From CAZVFE01 sp964626405 (GTDB lineage: Bacteria > Bacteroidota > Bacteroidia > Cytophagales > Spirosomataceae): a stretch of DNA of 22,892 nucleotides. Below, in pieces: positions 15,557-22,892 of the stretch. Under the pieces are notes generated by a model, which worked only from the letters and a program-made list of their open reading frames with translations, was not told the DNA's origin and did not search any database. Made by a program: the position numbers and the translations under genes. The stretch covers positions 1-22,892 of the forward strand of contig CAZVFE010000026.1 in the NCBI GenBank assembly GCA_964626405.1. The letters are read 5' to 3'. Within the stretch, counting starts at the first letter, position 1. The number at the start of each line of letters is the position of its first letter.

Positions 15557-16285
15557 ATGCCAACGAAAGAACTGATATTTTCTGATTGGGGCGAAATTGC
15601 CTATAAGGATGCATGGGATTTGCAAGAGTCTTTTTTAAAGGCGAATTCAGATGCAAAATTATTAGCAAGAAAGGAAGGGAATATTCAGGCGAAGACCATT
15701 AATTATTTATTCTTTTGTAGTCACCCCCATGTTTTTACTTTAGGCAAATCAGGATCCGAAAATCACTTGCTTTTGAAGGAAGCTTTTTTAGATAAAATTG
15801 GAGCCACTTATTATAAAACCAATCGTGGTGGAGATATCACTTATCATGGGCCCGGACAAATAGTTGGCTATCCGATTTTGGATTTAGAGATGTTTAAAAC
15901 TGATATTCATTGGTACCTTAGGAGTTTAGAAGAATGTATAATTTTAGTTTGTAAGCATTATGGTTTAAATGCGGGACGCGTTGAGGGATTAACGGGAGTT
16001 TGGATTGAACCAGAATCGCCTTTTAAACGGAAAATTTGTGCTATGGGCGTGAAGGCTTCCCGTTGGATTACAATGCACGGGTTTGCTTTAAATGTGAATA
16101 CAGATTTAAATTACTTTGATTATATTGTACCTTGTGGTATAGCAGAATATGGGGTTACCTCTTTAGAGAAAGAGTTAGGAAAACAAATAGAAATAGAGGA
16201 AGTAAAAACATGTCTTAAAGAGATTTTTATTCAGGTTTTCAATATAAATTTTAAAAATGTTCCACGTGAAACATTCATCCAATGA
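15557..16285 (+). CDS. lipB: Lipoyl(octanoyl) transferase LipB
   Basis: A 242-residue enzyme that transfers octanoate from acyl carrier protein to lipoyl domains, the first step of endogenous lipoate synthesis. The signature RGGDITYHGPGQ is at residues 90-101, the substrate-contacting lysine is K159 in KRKICAMG, MHGFALNVNTDL is at 173-184, and the catalytic cysteine is C193 in PCGI. The protein is complete. The last residues, NVPRETFIQ, are unusual: VPRET is the in-frame translation of a perfect parS site at 16258-16273. The TGA overlaps the ATG of the exonuclease gene (ATGA), so the two are probably co-translated. LipA is not in the window. A promoter element lies at 15531-15538. Confidence 0.96.
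   Translation: MPTKELIFSDWGEIAYKDAWDLQESFLKANSDAKLLARKEGNIQAKTINYLFFCSHPHVFTLGKSGSENHLLLKEAFLDKIGATYYKTNRGGDITYHGPGQIVGYPILDLEMFKTDIHWYLRSLEECIILVCKHYGLNAGRVEGLTGVWIEPESPFKRKICAMGVKASRWITMHGFALNVNTDLNYFDYIVPCGIAEYGVTSLEKELGKQIEIEEVKTCLKEIFIQVFNINFKNVPRETFIQ
16258..16273 (+). promoter_or_regulatory. parS: parS site (ParB/Spo0J binding), copy 2, inside lipB
   Basis: TGTTCCACGTGAAACA, a perfect match to TGTTNCACGTGAAACA, is identical to copy 1 at 14624-14639 and in the same orientation. The identity extends to 19 bases (16257-16275 and 14623-14641). The site lies in the 3' end of the lipB coding sequence and ends eight bases before the next start codon. parS sites inside genes are well known, since ParB binding tolerates coding location. 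Confidence 0.87.
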
Positions 16286-17010
16286 TTAAGAATTTTAAGA
16301 ATATATTATTCATCGATATTGAAACCGCCTCCGGGGTAAATACCTATACTACCCTTACTGTAAATATGCAAAAATTATGGTTGCGAAAGGCAAGATCCTT
16401 GATGAATCCTTTACAAAAACCCCTGGAAGATTTATATTTTGAAAGGGCTGCCCTATTTCCGGAATTTGGTAGAATAATTTCTATCGGCATGGGCTTTTTG
16501 TTTTATAATAAAAACAAAGAATTATCCCTTAAGGTAAAGACCATTTCAAACAAAAATGAAAAGGATTTATTGTTAGAATTCAATCAATTTATTGAATCAA
16601 CCTACCCTTCAAAAGAACTTAGTTTGGTAGCACATAATGGTAAGGAATTTGATTTCCCCTATTTATGTAAAAGAATGTTGGTCCATCAATTAGTTATTCC
16701 AAAAGCCCTGCAATTACAAGGAAAAAAACCATGGGAAGTGGTGCATCAAGATACCATTGAATGGTGGAGATTTGGAGACAAAAAAGGATATGTATCCCTT
16801 GAACTCCTAGCAGAAATAATGGGTATTGGTAATGTGAAAACAGACCTTTCTGGGGATAAAGTAAACTATACTTTTTATATTGAAAAAGACCTAGAGAAAA
16901 TAAAAAAATACTGCGCGGAAGATGTAATTACCCTCGCGCAGCTATTTCTAAGGTTTAATTTTATAGATTATATTCAAGAGAAAAATATTCAAAGGATAAC
17001 CGACAATTAA
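16282..17010 (+). CDS. Predicted 3'-5' exonuclease, PolB-like (DEDDy)
   Basis: A 242-residue protein resembling the proofreading domain of family-B DNA polymerases as a free-standing enzyme. Exo I is FIDIETA with D12 and E14. Exo II is AHNGKEFDFPYL with N119 and D124. Exo III is KYCAEDVITLAQL with Y210 and D214, the YxxxD form of DEDDy nucleases. All four acidic residues are present, so catalytic activity on DNA or RNA 3' ends is likely; the substrate is unknown. The gene starts in an ATGA overlap with lipB. Its TAA overlaps the TTAA of the convergent acyltransferase gene. Confidence 0.88.
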   Translation: MIKNFKNILFIDIETASGVNTYTTLTVNMQKLWLRKARSLMNPLQKPLEDLYFERAALFPEFGRIISIGMGFLFYNKNKELSLKVKTISNKNEKDLLLEFNQFIESTYPSKELSLVAHNGKEFDFPYLCKRMLVHQLVIPKALQLQGKKPWEVVHQDTIEWWRFGDKKGYVSLELLAEIMGIGNVKTDLSGDKVNYTFYIEKDLEKIKKYCAEDVITLAQLFLRFNFIDYIQEKNIQRITDN

Positions 17011-17636
17011 GCTGCCGGATTCCCAAAGACCTGTTTCTTATTTTCTACATTTTTTATTACCACAGAGCCTACCCCCACACTCGCATTTTTGCCGATTTCA
17101 ATTCCAGATAAGATAATTGCCCCATCTCCAATAAAGGATTGGTATCCAATTTTGCTTTCTTTTCCAATTACAGCGCGAGCATTAATTTGAGCATATTGTT
17201 CAATCTGAGCTCCTGCCTGAATGATTGCCCCTGACCCTACAACCACATGTTCGGATAATTTAGCCTCCGTTTCAATAACTACATTGGCACCTATAAAATT
17301 TCCATAAGAAAGTGATTTCGCTTGTGAAATTTGAGCACTCGGATGCGTAATATTGGTAGGTTGAGTTTTACGATCCTCCAGTATCGTTTCAATCATCGAC
17401 TCTCTTTCTTTTGGACTTTCCAAGGCTACAAATACATTACAAGTTTTACCAATTAAATTCCAATATTCCTCCTCATCCGTAGTTCCTAAAACCGGAATCT
17501 CCCCAATCATTAAATCCTTTTTCTTAGGATCATTATCTAAGAAACCATATACTACTACATTATTTAATTCACAGATATTTGCAACCTCAATTCCAAAACT
17601 ATTTGCCCCTATGATGATTACTGGTAAAGATGTCAT
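17007..17636 (-). CDS. NeuD/PglD-type left-handed beta-helix acyltransferase
   Basis: A 209-residue protein with two parts. The N-terminal PglD_N Rossmann-like domain (residues 5-90) carries VIIIGANSFGIEVANI. The hexapeptide-repeat left-handed beta helix (about 98-196) ends in FGNPAA. The family transfers acetyl groups from acetyl-CoA to sugars. The usual catalytic histidine of the pattern xxEHDCxIG is not seen: at the matching place the sequence reads AVIGKESKIG, with K159 in the histidine position. The enzyme may have a different chemistry or be non-catalytic. It is last in a three-gene minus-strand unit after a ClC channel and an M14 peptidase, overlapping the latter's stop by one base. 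No glycan-biosynthesis genes are nearby. Confidence 0.8.
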   Translation of the reverse strand: MTSLPVIIIGANSFGIEVANICELNNVVVYGFLDNDPKKKDLMIGEIPVLGTTDEEEYWNLIGKTCNVFVALESPKERESMIETILEDRKTQPTNITHPSAQISQAKSLSYGNFIGANVVIETEAKLSEHVVVGSGAIIQAGAQIEQYAQINARAVIGKESKIGYQSFIGDGAIILSGIEIGKNASVGVGSVVIKNVENKKQVFGNPAA

Positions 17637-18814
17637 TATTCTTGATTTATTTTTAAAAGTATTTCTTCTAAACTATATCGTTTAGATTTTGAATTACAAA
17701 ATTCTATATTATTATATTCTTTTCCTAAAATTAATTCCTCCTTTATAGAATTGCCCTCATTATCCCATTCATTTAATGCTCCATATATTGATAGATCCCC
17801 TAACTCTTCTAATATCCAATTATATTTAAATTTTTTACCATCCCATATTTCCTGAACATTAAATCCAAGGTCAACAATACTATGATTAATACAAACATTT
17901 TTTATTTTTAAATCGAAAATATTTCGTGCATTAATTGATAATGAATGGTATAAATCTAGCCCATCCTCTTCCCAATTATTTAAAGATATCGTTGTTAAGA
18001 TTTCAGCTAAAATGGCAGCTTCAAATTTCCGTAATTTCATTTTATTGAAATCATATTTCATTCCTCCTGCCTCAATTAATAATACTCCAAATCCCAATTT
18101 TTGTAAATTATCTCCAAAAGCCCTAGGCTCAAATTCATCCGACCATTTTGCAATTTTATTTGGGAAATAAGGGCTTGCTAGTCGGATTAATCTATTCGCT
18201 ATTTTAGCAGATTTTTCACGAGAATCGGTCCATGTATTTTCATCATCTAAAGGAGGAGCTAAAAAGGCAAAATGACTTTGCTCTTCCGTTTTTCCAACTG
18301 AATATAAACGATTCTGATCGTGTAAATTCAAACTAAAATTAGGTTGGATTTTGGTAATCCATTCAAATAGTAACTTTCCTTCTACACTCGCCAATTTCCT
18401 CGCGTCTCTATTCATATCAATCCCTAATGATGTCTCCCTCGTCCAATAATAAGCTCCATCTGGGTTTACAACAGGTATGATATGAATACTTAAATTTTCA
18501 TTAATTAATTCATATAATTCACTTGAAAGTGAACTATCATTATCTAATAAATTGATAATATCTGCTAAGGCCATGGTGGCTGTAGCCTCATTTCCATGCA
18601 TTTGAGACCACATACAAATTTTAATCGGTCCCTTACCTATTCTTATTTCATATATTGCTCTTCCCTCCTCAGAGCGCCCTATTTCATTTACAATAATCCT
18701 TTCGTTCTTAGACCATTTTTCAAGTAATAAGGTCCATGTTTCCTGATTGATATATTTACTCTCTATCAGGGGCTCTTTAAAGCTTAAATAAGAATTAAGT
18801 ATTTTTTCGAACAT
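17636..18814 (-). CDS. M14-family zinc carboxypeptidase
   Basis: A 392-residue zinc peptidase. The metal ligands are H73 and E76 in QMHGNEAT and H165 in NLHDQN. Substrate-binding residues are NR at 135-136 in GIDMNRDAR, and E248 in VLLIEAGG is the catalytic base. NPDGAYYWTRETSLG at 117-131 is a typical M14 segment. There is no signal peptide, so cytosolic action is likely unless a non-classical route exists. Family members remove C-terminal residues or hydrolyse peptidoglycan-like amides; the substrate here is not evident. The start lies inside the 3' end of the ClC gene (20-base overlap) and the stop overlaps the NeuD-like gene start, so the three are one transcription unit. Confidence 0.88.
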   Translation of the reverse strand: MFEKILNSYLSFKEPLIESKYINQETWTLLLEKWSKNERIIVNEIGRSEEGRAIYEIRIGKGPIKICMWSQMHGNEATATMALADIINLLDNDSSLSSELYELINENLSIHIIPVVNPDGAYYWTRETSLGIDMNRDARKLASVEGKLLFEWITKIQPNFSLNLHDQNRLYSVGKTEEQSHFAFLAPPLDDENTWTDSREKSAKIANRLIRLASPYFPNKIAKWSDEFEPRAFGDNLQKLGFGVLLIEAGGMKYDFNKMKLRKFEAAILAEILTTISLNNWEEDGLDLYHSLSINARNIFDLKIKNVCINHSIVDLGFNVQEIWDGKKFKYNWILEELGDLSIYGALNEWDNEGNSIKEELILGKEYNNIEFCNSKSKRYSLEEILLKINQE

Positions 18815-19991
18815 ATAAATAGTTGGACCATTCTTGATTGGTAAATAAGCCTCTTGGTCCTGATGCTAAAGTTACAATTATTCCTACAAATAAATAACAT
18901 ATCCAAGCTTCACCTCCAAAGAGTTCAATTCCTAAAAACATTCCTGCCATAGGTGTTTTAGCTATTCCAGTATATAAGGTTGAAAATCCTATAGCTGCAC
19001 AAAATGCAATGGGTAAATTTAGAATTTCATGAAGTCCCCCGATGGCATAAGATCCAATTAAAAATAATGGTGTTGCCTCCCCTCCTTTGAAGCCTGTCCC
19101 AACACTGATAATTGTTGCAATTAATTTTTTATAGGCAAATCCAGGATCTTGAATTTTTTCAAACGGTTCTAAAAGCAAATTCGAACCTAATCCTATAGTC
19201 TCTGAAAAACCGGGAAGACTTAATATAATTAATACCAAAACCCCTCCGATAATCCCCTTGAGAATTAAATGTACGGGTAATTTATCTAGCCATTTTGAAA
19301 TTTTCGATTCTAGAGCCTTGTAAATGAAGGCAATTAATGCCAAAAATAGGCCTATACTGATTAATTTCGCAATAAATATGCCATTTACTTTAGGTAAAAA
19401 TATTGTCGGATAAGTTAAATGTTTTGCGGAAAATAAATGAATTGCAAGATAGTTGGATAAAAATGCGGTATAAATACAATGAAAAAAGGAGGAAAATGAA
19501 ATCGATCCAATTTTCTTAATTTCTAGTCCAAAAAATAATCCTGCAAAGGGTGTTCCAAAAACAGACGCAAATCCGCCAGCTATTCCTGCCCGAATGATAT
19601 GTGGTTTTTGGTTTTTATCAATTTTAAAAAATTCTGAAATACTATCAGCCAAGGAAGCACCCATTGTTACTGCTGTTCCCTCTCTCCCAACCGAGGCCCC
19701 TACTAAATGACTTAGCCAAGTTGAAACTATTATATATACAGATACCCATACGGAATGTTTCTTGGTTGGGTTACCGATTAATTCCAAATAATGTCCTGTG
19801 GAAGTATTATGTATCGAAGATAGTTTATGTTTCGCCCAATAATAAATTCCCCCAACTATAGGTAAACCAAAAAGAAAATATTCTATACGAAATTTTCCTA
19901 TCCAGGCTAAACCATGTAAAAATAAAGAAGATAGTCCTCCTGTAATGATAGAAACAATGCTTAAGACCAGGAAGATTCGTAAATATTTCAC
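18795..19991 (-). CDS. ClC-family chloride channel/transporter
   Basis: A 398-residue membrane protein with about ten hydrophobic helices and ClC selectivity-filter elements. GREGT at 102-106 contains the gating glutamate E104 (the ClC pattern is GxEGP). GIAGGFASVFGTPFAGLFFG is at 136-155 and GTGFKGGEATPLF at 298-310. The family's proline after EG is threonine here, as in a subset of bacterial voltage-gated chloride channel proteins. There are no C-terminal CBS domains. It is the first gene of a unit with the M14 peptidase and the NeuD-like acyltransferase, and is divergent from deaD across 81 bases. Whether it is a channel or a proton antiporter cannot be settled by sequence alone. Confidence 0.9.
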   Translation of the reverse strand: MKYLRIFLVLSIVSIITGGLSSLFLHGLAWIGKFRIEYFLFGLPIVGGIYYWAKHKLSSIHNTSTGHYLELIGNPTKKHSVWVSVYIIVSTWLSHLVGASVGREGTAVTMGASLADSISEFFKIDKNQKPHIIRAGIAGGFASVFGTPFAGLFFGLEIKKIGSISFSSFFHCIYTAFLSNYLAIHLFSAKHLTYPTIFLPKVNGIFIAKLISIGLFLALIAFIYKALESKISKWLDKLPVHLILKGIIGGVLVLIILSLPGFSETIGLGSNLLLEPFEKIQDPGFAYKKLIATIISVGTGFKGGEATPLFLIGSYAIGGLHEILNLPIAFCAAIGFSTLYTGIAKTPMAGMFLGIELFGGEAWICYLFVGIIVTLASGPRGLFTNQEWSNYLYVRKNT

Positions 19992-20040
19992 GCTTTTTTT
20001 CGTAAAAATAAGGATTTTTTATTTTAGAGGATAATTTCCC

Positions 20041-20048
20041 TAACTTTG
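20041..20048 (+). promoter_or_regulatory. -7 element TAACTTTG of the DEAD-box helicase promoter
   Basis: TAACTTTG matches the Bacteroidota TAnnTTTG consensus 24 bases before the ATG at 20073. It overlaps the earlier in-frame ATG at 20046, so a transcript from it would start after that codon. No clear -33 TTG is visible. Confidence 0.6.
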
Positions 20049-20072
20049 TATTCATATCCTTCGGGAATTCTC

Positions 20073-21395
20073 ATGGAAGAAAATCAATTTTCAGTACTAG
20101 GGCTTAATAAACAATTGTGTAATGCAATTGAAGATCAGGGCTATTCAAAACCCACGGAAATTCAATTAGAGGCAATTCCTCAATTATTAAACGGACAAGA
20201 TGTACTGGGAATAGCACAAACAGGTACCGGCAAGACTGCTGCCTATGCCTTACCTATTCTTATGAAATGTAAATATGCCCAAGGAATGGATCCTAGGGCT
20301 TTGATTTTAGCCCCAACTAGAGAATTAGTAATGCAGATTAGTGAGGTATTTAGACAACTATCTAAATATACGGATTTAAGAATTGTAGAATTATACGGAG
20401 GGGTCGGACCAAAATCACAAATAGAGAATATTGAAAAAGGGGTAGACATAATCATTTCTACACCAGGAAGATTTACAGAACTCTATATTAAAGAGATTTT
20501 TAAGGTTAAAATGATAAAACATCTAATTTTGGATGAAGCCGATAAAATGATGGACATGGGTTTTATGCCTCAGATCCGAAAGATATTGGAATTTATACCT
20601 TATAAAAAACGTCAAAACGGACTTTTTTCTGCTACTTTTCCTGAAAAAGTAGAAAATTTAAGTCATGAATTTTTAGAATTTCCAATTAAAATTGAAATTA
20701 CACCACAGGCGACACCTGCAGAAAAAGTGACCCAAAGGGTTTATAAAGTACCTAATCAGGCTACAAAAATTAATGCTTTGAAAAACTTTTTTGGTTCAGA
20801 GGAATTTCAACGTGTAATTATATTTTGTAGGTCTAAAGTTATTGCCAATACGGTTTACGAAGCGCTACTAAGATCTAGAACCTTGAGGGAAAAGGACTTA
20901 CGCGTAATTCATTCGAATAAAGGCCAAAATACACGGATAAATTCCATGCAATTATTTAGAGATGGGGAATTAAGGTGTTTGATAACGACAGACGTTGTAG
21001 CTAGGGGAATTGATATACCTTTGGTTTCTCATGTCGTAAATTTTGATGTTCCATTAATTTATGAGGATTATGTTCATAGAATAGGAAGAACAGGTAGGGC
21101 CGAACAAACGGGAGAATCAATTTCATTTATTTTAGACTCAGAGCTATATCATTGGGAAAAAATATTAGCAATTATCCAACAAGATATTCAACCAATACCT
21201 CTTCCAAAGGAAATAATTGAAGAAAAAACATCATTTTTGGAGCAACAAGATATGCTCAGAGAAATTGATAATCAAAAAAAGAAAGAGGATCCTACTTTTA
21301 AAGGGGCTTTTCATGAAAAGAAAAGAAAATTTCCTTCCCCGAATCAACGTAAATTTAATTCTAGTTCGAATAAAAGGAGAGGTAGGAAAAGATAA
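20073..21395 (+). CDS. DEAD-box ATP-dependent RNA helicase
   Basis: A 440-residue RNA helicase with the Q motif near KPTEIQ (27-32), Walker A AQTGTGKT (48-55), PTREL (81-85), TPGR (130-133), DEAD (154-157), SAT (186-188), ARGID (310-314) and HRIGRTGR (335-342). A short charged tail follows, rich in lysine and arginine and ending RGRKR, probably for non-specific RNA binding. It likely unwinds short RNA duplexes during ribosome assembly or cold adaptation. An in-frame ATG at 20046 would add nine residues, but the promoter element overlaps it, and MEENQFSVLGL is the normal family start. The gene is 40 bases upstream of the fucosidase gene on the same strand. Confidence 0.95.
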   Translation: MEENQFSVLGLNKQLCNAIEDQGYSKPTEIQLEAIPQLLNGQDVLGIAQTGTGKTAAYALPILMKCKYAQGMDPRALILAPTRELVMQISEVFRQLSKYTDLRIVELYGGVGPKSQIENIEKGVDIIISTPGRFTELYIKEIFKVKMIKHLILDEADKMMDMGFMPQIRKILEFIPYKKRQNGLFSATFPEKVENLSHEFLEFPIKIEITPQATPAEKVTQRVYKVPNQATKINALKNFFGSEEFQRVIIFCRSKVIANTVYEALLRSRTLREKDLRVIHSNKGQNTRINSMQLFRDGELRCLITTDVVARGIDIPLVSHVVNFDVPLIYEDYVHRIGRTGRAEQTGESISFILDSELYHWEKILAIIQQDIQPIPLPKEIIEEKTSFLEQQDMLREIDNQKKKEDPTFKGAFHEKKRKFPSPNQRKFNSSSNKRRGRKR

Positions 21396-21435
21396 ATTTT
21401 TTCTTAAATTTATATTCTATAAAACTTCTAAACCT

Positions 21436-22773
21436 ATGAAAAAGAGTATTTTATTCGTATTGTTTTCAATACTATTGATTACACCTGCTTTTGCCCAAAA
21501 TTATCAACCAAGCGCAGAAATGCTTCAGGCAAGATCAGAATTTCAAGATCGAAAATTCGGAATGTTTATTCATTGGGGCCTTTCTTCTATCCTTGGGGAT
21601 GGCGAATGGGTAATGAATAATCAGAATATTTCGGTAAAAGATTATACTAGATTAAAAGATGCCTTTTACCCTTCCAAGTTTGATGCAGATAAATGGGTTT
21701 TAGCTGCAAAAAATGCTGGAATGAAATATATAATTTTTATTACAAGACATCACGATGGTTTTTCCAATTGGGATACCCAATATTCCGACTGGAAAATTAC
21801 CAATACGCCTTATAAAAAAGATGTTCTTAAATTATTGGCCGAAGCCTGTAAAAGACATGATATGAAATTAGGTTTATACTATTCACAATTGGATTGGTAT
21901 AGAGAAGATTATCCTTTTGAAACAGGAAGAACCGGACAAGGAAATAATAATTTAGGGAGAAAAGGCCCCGGAAATTATGCTTCCTATCTCCAATTTATGC
22001 GAAATCAATTAACAGAACTATTGACTAACTATGGCGAAATCTCTTCCATTTGGTTTGATGGACATTGGGATCAGTCAGATAGAGAAGGAAAAGTATTCAC
22101 TGGATTAAGAATGGATTGGCAATATGATCAAATATATCCTTTAATTCATCAATTACAACCTAATTGTATGATTGGAAACAACCATCATGTGGATCCAATT
22201 CCAGGAGAAGATTTTCAAATGTTTGAAAGAGATTTACCTGGAGAAAATAAAGCAGGACTTTCCTTTCAAAAAGCGAGTGATAAATTACCTTTAGAGACCT
22301 GTGAAACATTAAATAAATCTTGGGGATTCAATATCGCAGACCAGAATTTTAAATCAAAAAAGAAATTAATCGACTTATTGGTAGGTGCAGCAGGAAGAAA
22401 TGCAAATTTTTTATTGAATGTTGGGCCAATGGCTACCGGAGAAATTCAAGAAGAATTTATTGAAAAATTAAATGAAGTTGGTTCTTGGATGAAGGATAAT
22501 AGTGAAAGTATTTACGGAACAAGAGGAGGCCCCATGAGTCCACAAATTTGGGGAGTCACTACGCAAAAAGCCAAAACAGTATATGTTCATTTCTTATCAA
22601 ATCCGAAAGAAAAATCTGTTTTTATTCCTGGTGATTATAAAAAAGGTTCAGCAAAATTTTTAGTTTCTGGAAAAGCCCTTGAAGGGAGATATGAAGAGGG
22701 AGGTGTACATTTAGATTGTTCAACATTACCTACTGTTGAAGATGATATTGTTGTCACCCTTCAGATTAATTAA
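21436..22773 (+). CDS. Secreted GH29 alpha-L-fucosidase
   Basis: A 445-residue glycoside hydrolase that releases alpha-linked L-fucose from glycans. A signal peptide ends at AFA (residue 20), so export to the periplasm or beyond is likely. GH29 landmarks are MFIHWGLSS at 43-51, TRHHDGFSNW at 103-112 and SIWFDGHWD at 204-212, with D208 as the probable nucleophile. FLLNVGPMATGEI is the usual late GH29 segment. A longer reading frame opens at 21217 inside the helicase gene, but the first 73 residues are out of character and MKKSILFVLF at 21436 is a clear signal peptide start. No other carbohydrate-use genes lie in the window, so it may be part of a dispersed set. Confidence 0.92.
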   Translation: MKKSILFVLFSILLITPAFAQNYQPSAEMLQARSEFQDRKFGMFIHWGLSSILGDGEWVMNNQNISVKDYTRLKDAFYPSKFDADKWVLAAKNAGMKYIIFITRHHDGFSNWDTQYSDWKITNTPYKKDVLKLLAEACKRHDMKLGLYYSQLDWYREDYPFETGRTGQGNNNLGRKGPGNYASYLQFMRNQLTELLTNYGEISSIWFDGHWDQSDREGKVFTGLRMDWQYDQIYPLIHQLQPNCMIGNNHHVDPIPGEDFQMFERDLPGENKAGLSFQKASDKLPLETCETLNKSWGFNIADQNFKSKKKLIDLLVGAAGRNANFLLNVGPMATGEIQEEFIEKLNEVGSWMKDNSESIYGTRGGPMSPQIWGVTTQKAKTVYVHFLSNPKEKSVFIPGDYKKGSAKFLVSGKALEGRYEEGGVHLDCSTLPTVEDDIVVTLQIN

Positions 22774-22784
22774 TATTCATTTAA

Positions 22785-22815
22785 TTGTTCTATCTCAAAT
22801 CATTACGTATTTTTG
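22785..22815 (+). promoter_or_regulatory. Promoter of tpiA (TTG, 20-base spacer, TATTTTTG)
   Basis: TTG at 22785-22787 and TATTTTTG at 22808-22815 are separated by 20 bases, which fits the Bacteroidota sigma-factor promoter layout (-33 TTG, 19-21 bases, -7 TAnnTTTG). It lies 27 bases before the tpiA start codon. It is the best-formed promoter in the window. Confidence 0.65.
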
Positions 22816-22841
22816 CACTTTAAAAAATAAATATTTTAGTA

Positions 22842-22892
22842 ATGAGAAAAAAAATTGTAGCGGGAAACTGGAAGATGAATAAATTGGCAGAT
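22842..22892 (+). CDS. tpiA: Triosephosphate isomerase, N-terminal 17 residues (cut by window edge)
   Basis: The last 51 bases encode MRKKIVAGNWKMNKLAD. The segment VAGNWKMN is the highly conserved N-terminal strand of triosephosphate isomerase, containing the active-site asparagine and lysine (N9 and K11 here). The enzyme interconverts dihydroxyacetone phosphate and glyceraldehyde-3-phosphate in glycolysis and gluconeogenesis. A well-spaced promoter lies directly upstream, so the gene has its own transcription start separate from the fucosidase. Confidence 0.93.
   Translation, partial: MRKKIVAGNWKMNKLAD

Noticed and set aside
20046..20072. The upstream helicase start at 20046
   Set aside because: A TAnnTTTG element at 20041-20048 overlaps this codon, so the transcript would begin after it.
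21217..21435. A longer fucosidase starting inside the helicase gene
   Set aside because: The extra 73 residues hide the obvious signal peptide at 21436 and overlap the helicase coding region.

Overview
The window looks like an AT-rich (roughly one-third GC) chromosomal segment of a Bacteroidota bacterium, probably a member of the Cytophagia or a relative. The evidence is the Bacteroidota-type -7 promoter element TAnnTTTG upstream of several genes, the near absence of Shine-Dalgarno sequences, a DUF4296 lipoprotein, a DUF58/BatA (aerotolerance-type) operon, a SpmA-SpmB fusion and an Ig-like (Big_5) lipoprotein beside mnmG. No rRNA, tRNA, CRISPR array, insertion sequence or phage gene was seen. 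Nearly all genes are housekeeping or ordinary accessory genes.

Layout. Positions 1-2868 (minus strand) hold a tightly coupled operon: DUF4296 lipoprotein, glycerophosphodiester phosphodiesterase, GH3-family acyl-amido synthetase and yqeY (cut by the left edge). Positions 2932-7068 (plus) hold a run of a DUF58 protein, a BatD-like membrane protein, BatA, ispE and an Nfu-type Fe-S scaffold. A VanX-like dipeptidase (minus) and a SpmA/SpmB fusion (plus) follow, the latter convergent with a long-chain acyl-CoA synthetase (minus). The 309-bp gene-free stretch 10806-11114 comes next. Positions 11115-15440 (minus) read yraN, ybeY, mnmG and an Ig-like lipoprotein. lipB and a PolB-type 3'-5' exonuclease (plus) meet an acyltransferase, an M14 carboxypeptidase and a ClC channel (minus). 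The right end has a DEAD-box helicase, a GH29 alpha-L-fucosidase and the first 17 codons of tpiA (plus).

The most notable signal is not a gene. The 309-bp AT-rich gap holds three perfect DnaA boxes (TTATNCACA), and a fourth one-mismatch box faces one of them. Four to five kilobases to the right lie two identical copies of a perfect ParB-binding parS site (TGTTCCACGTGAAACA). One sits just upstream of mnmG, the other is translated as part of the LipB C-terminus. mnmG (gidA) flanks oriC in many bacteria. Together these suggest the window covers the chromosomal replication-origin and partition region, with 10806-11128 as the best oriC candidate. Against this, the mnmG operon would run head-on to a fork leaving that origin, and a genome-wide GC-skew test could not be done here.

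I found no convincing new defence, mobile or biosynthetic system. Secondary points of interest are the pared-down Bat operon without moxR, an acyltransferase that seems to lack the usual catalytic histidine, a YbeY variant lacking the third histidine ligand, and convergent gene pairs with no room for terminators.
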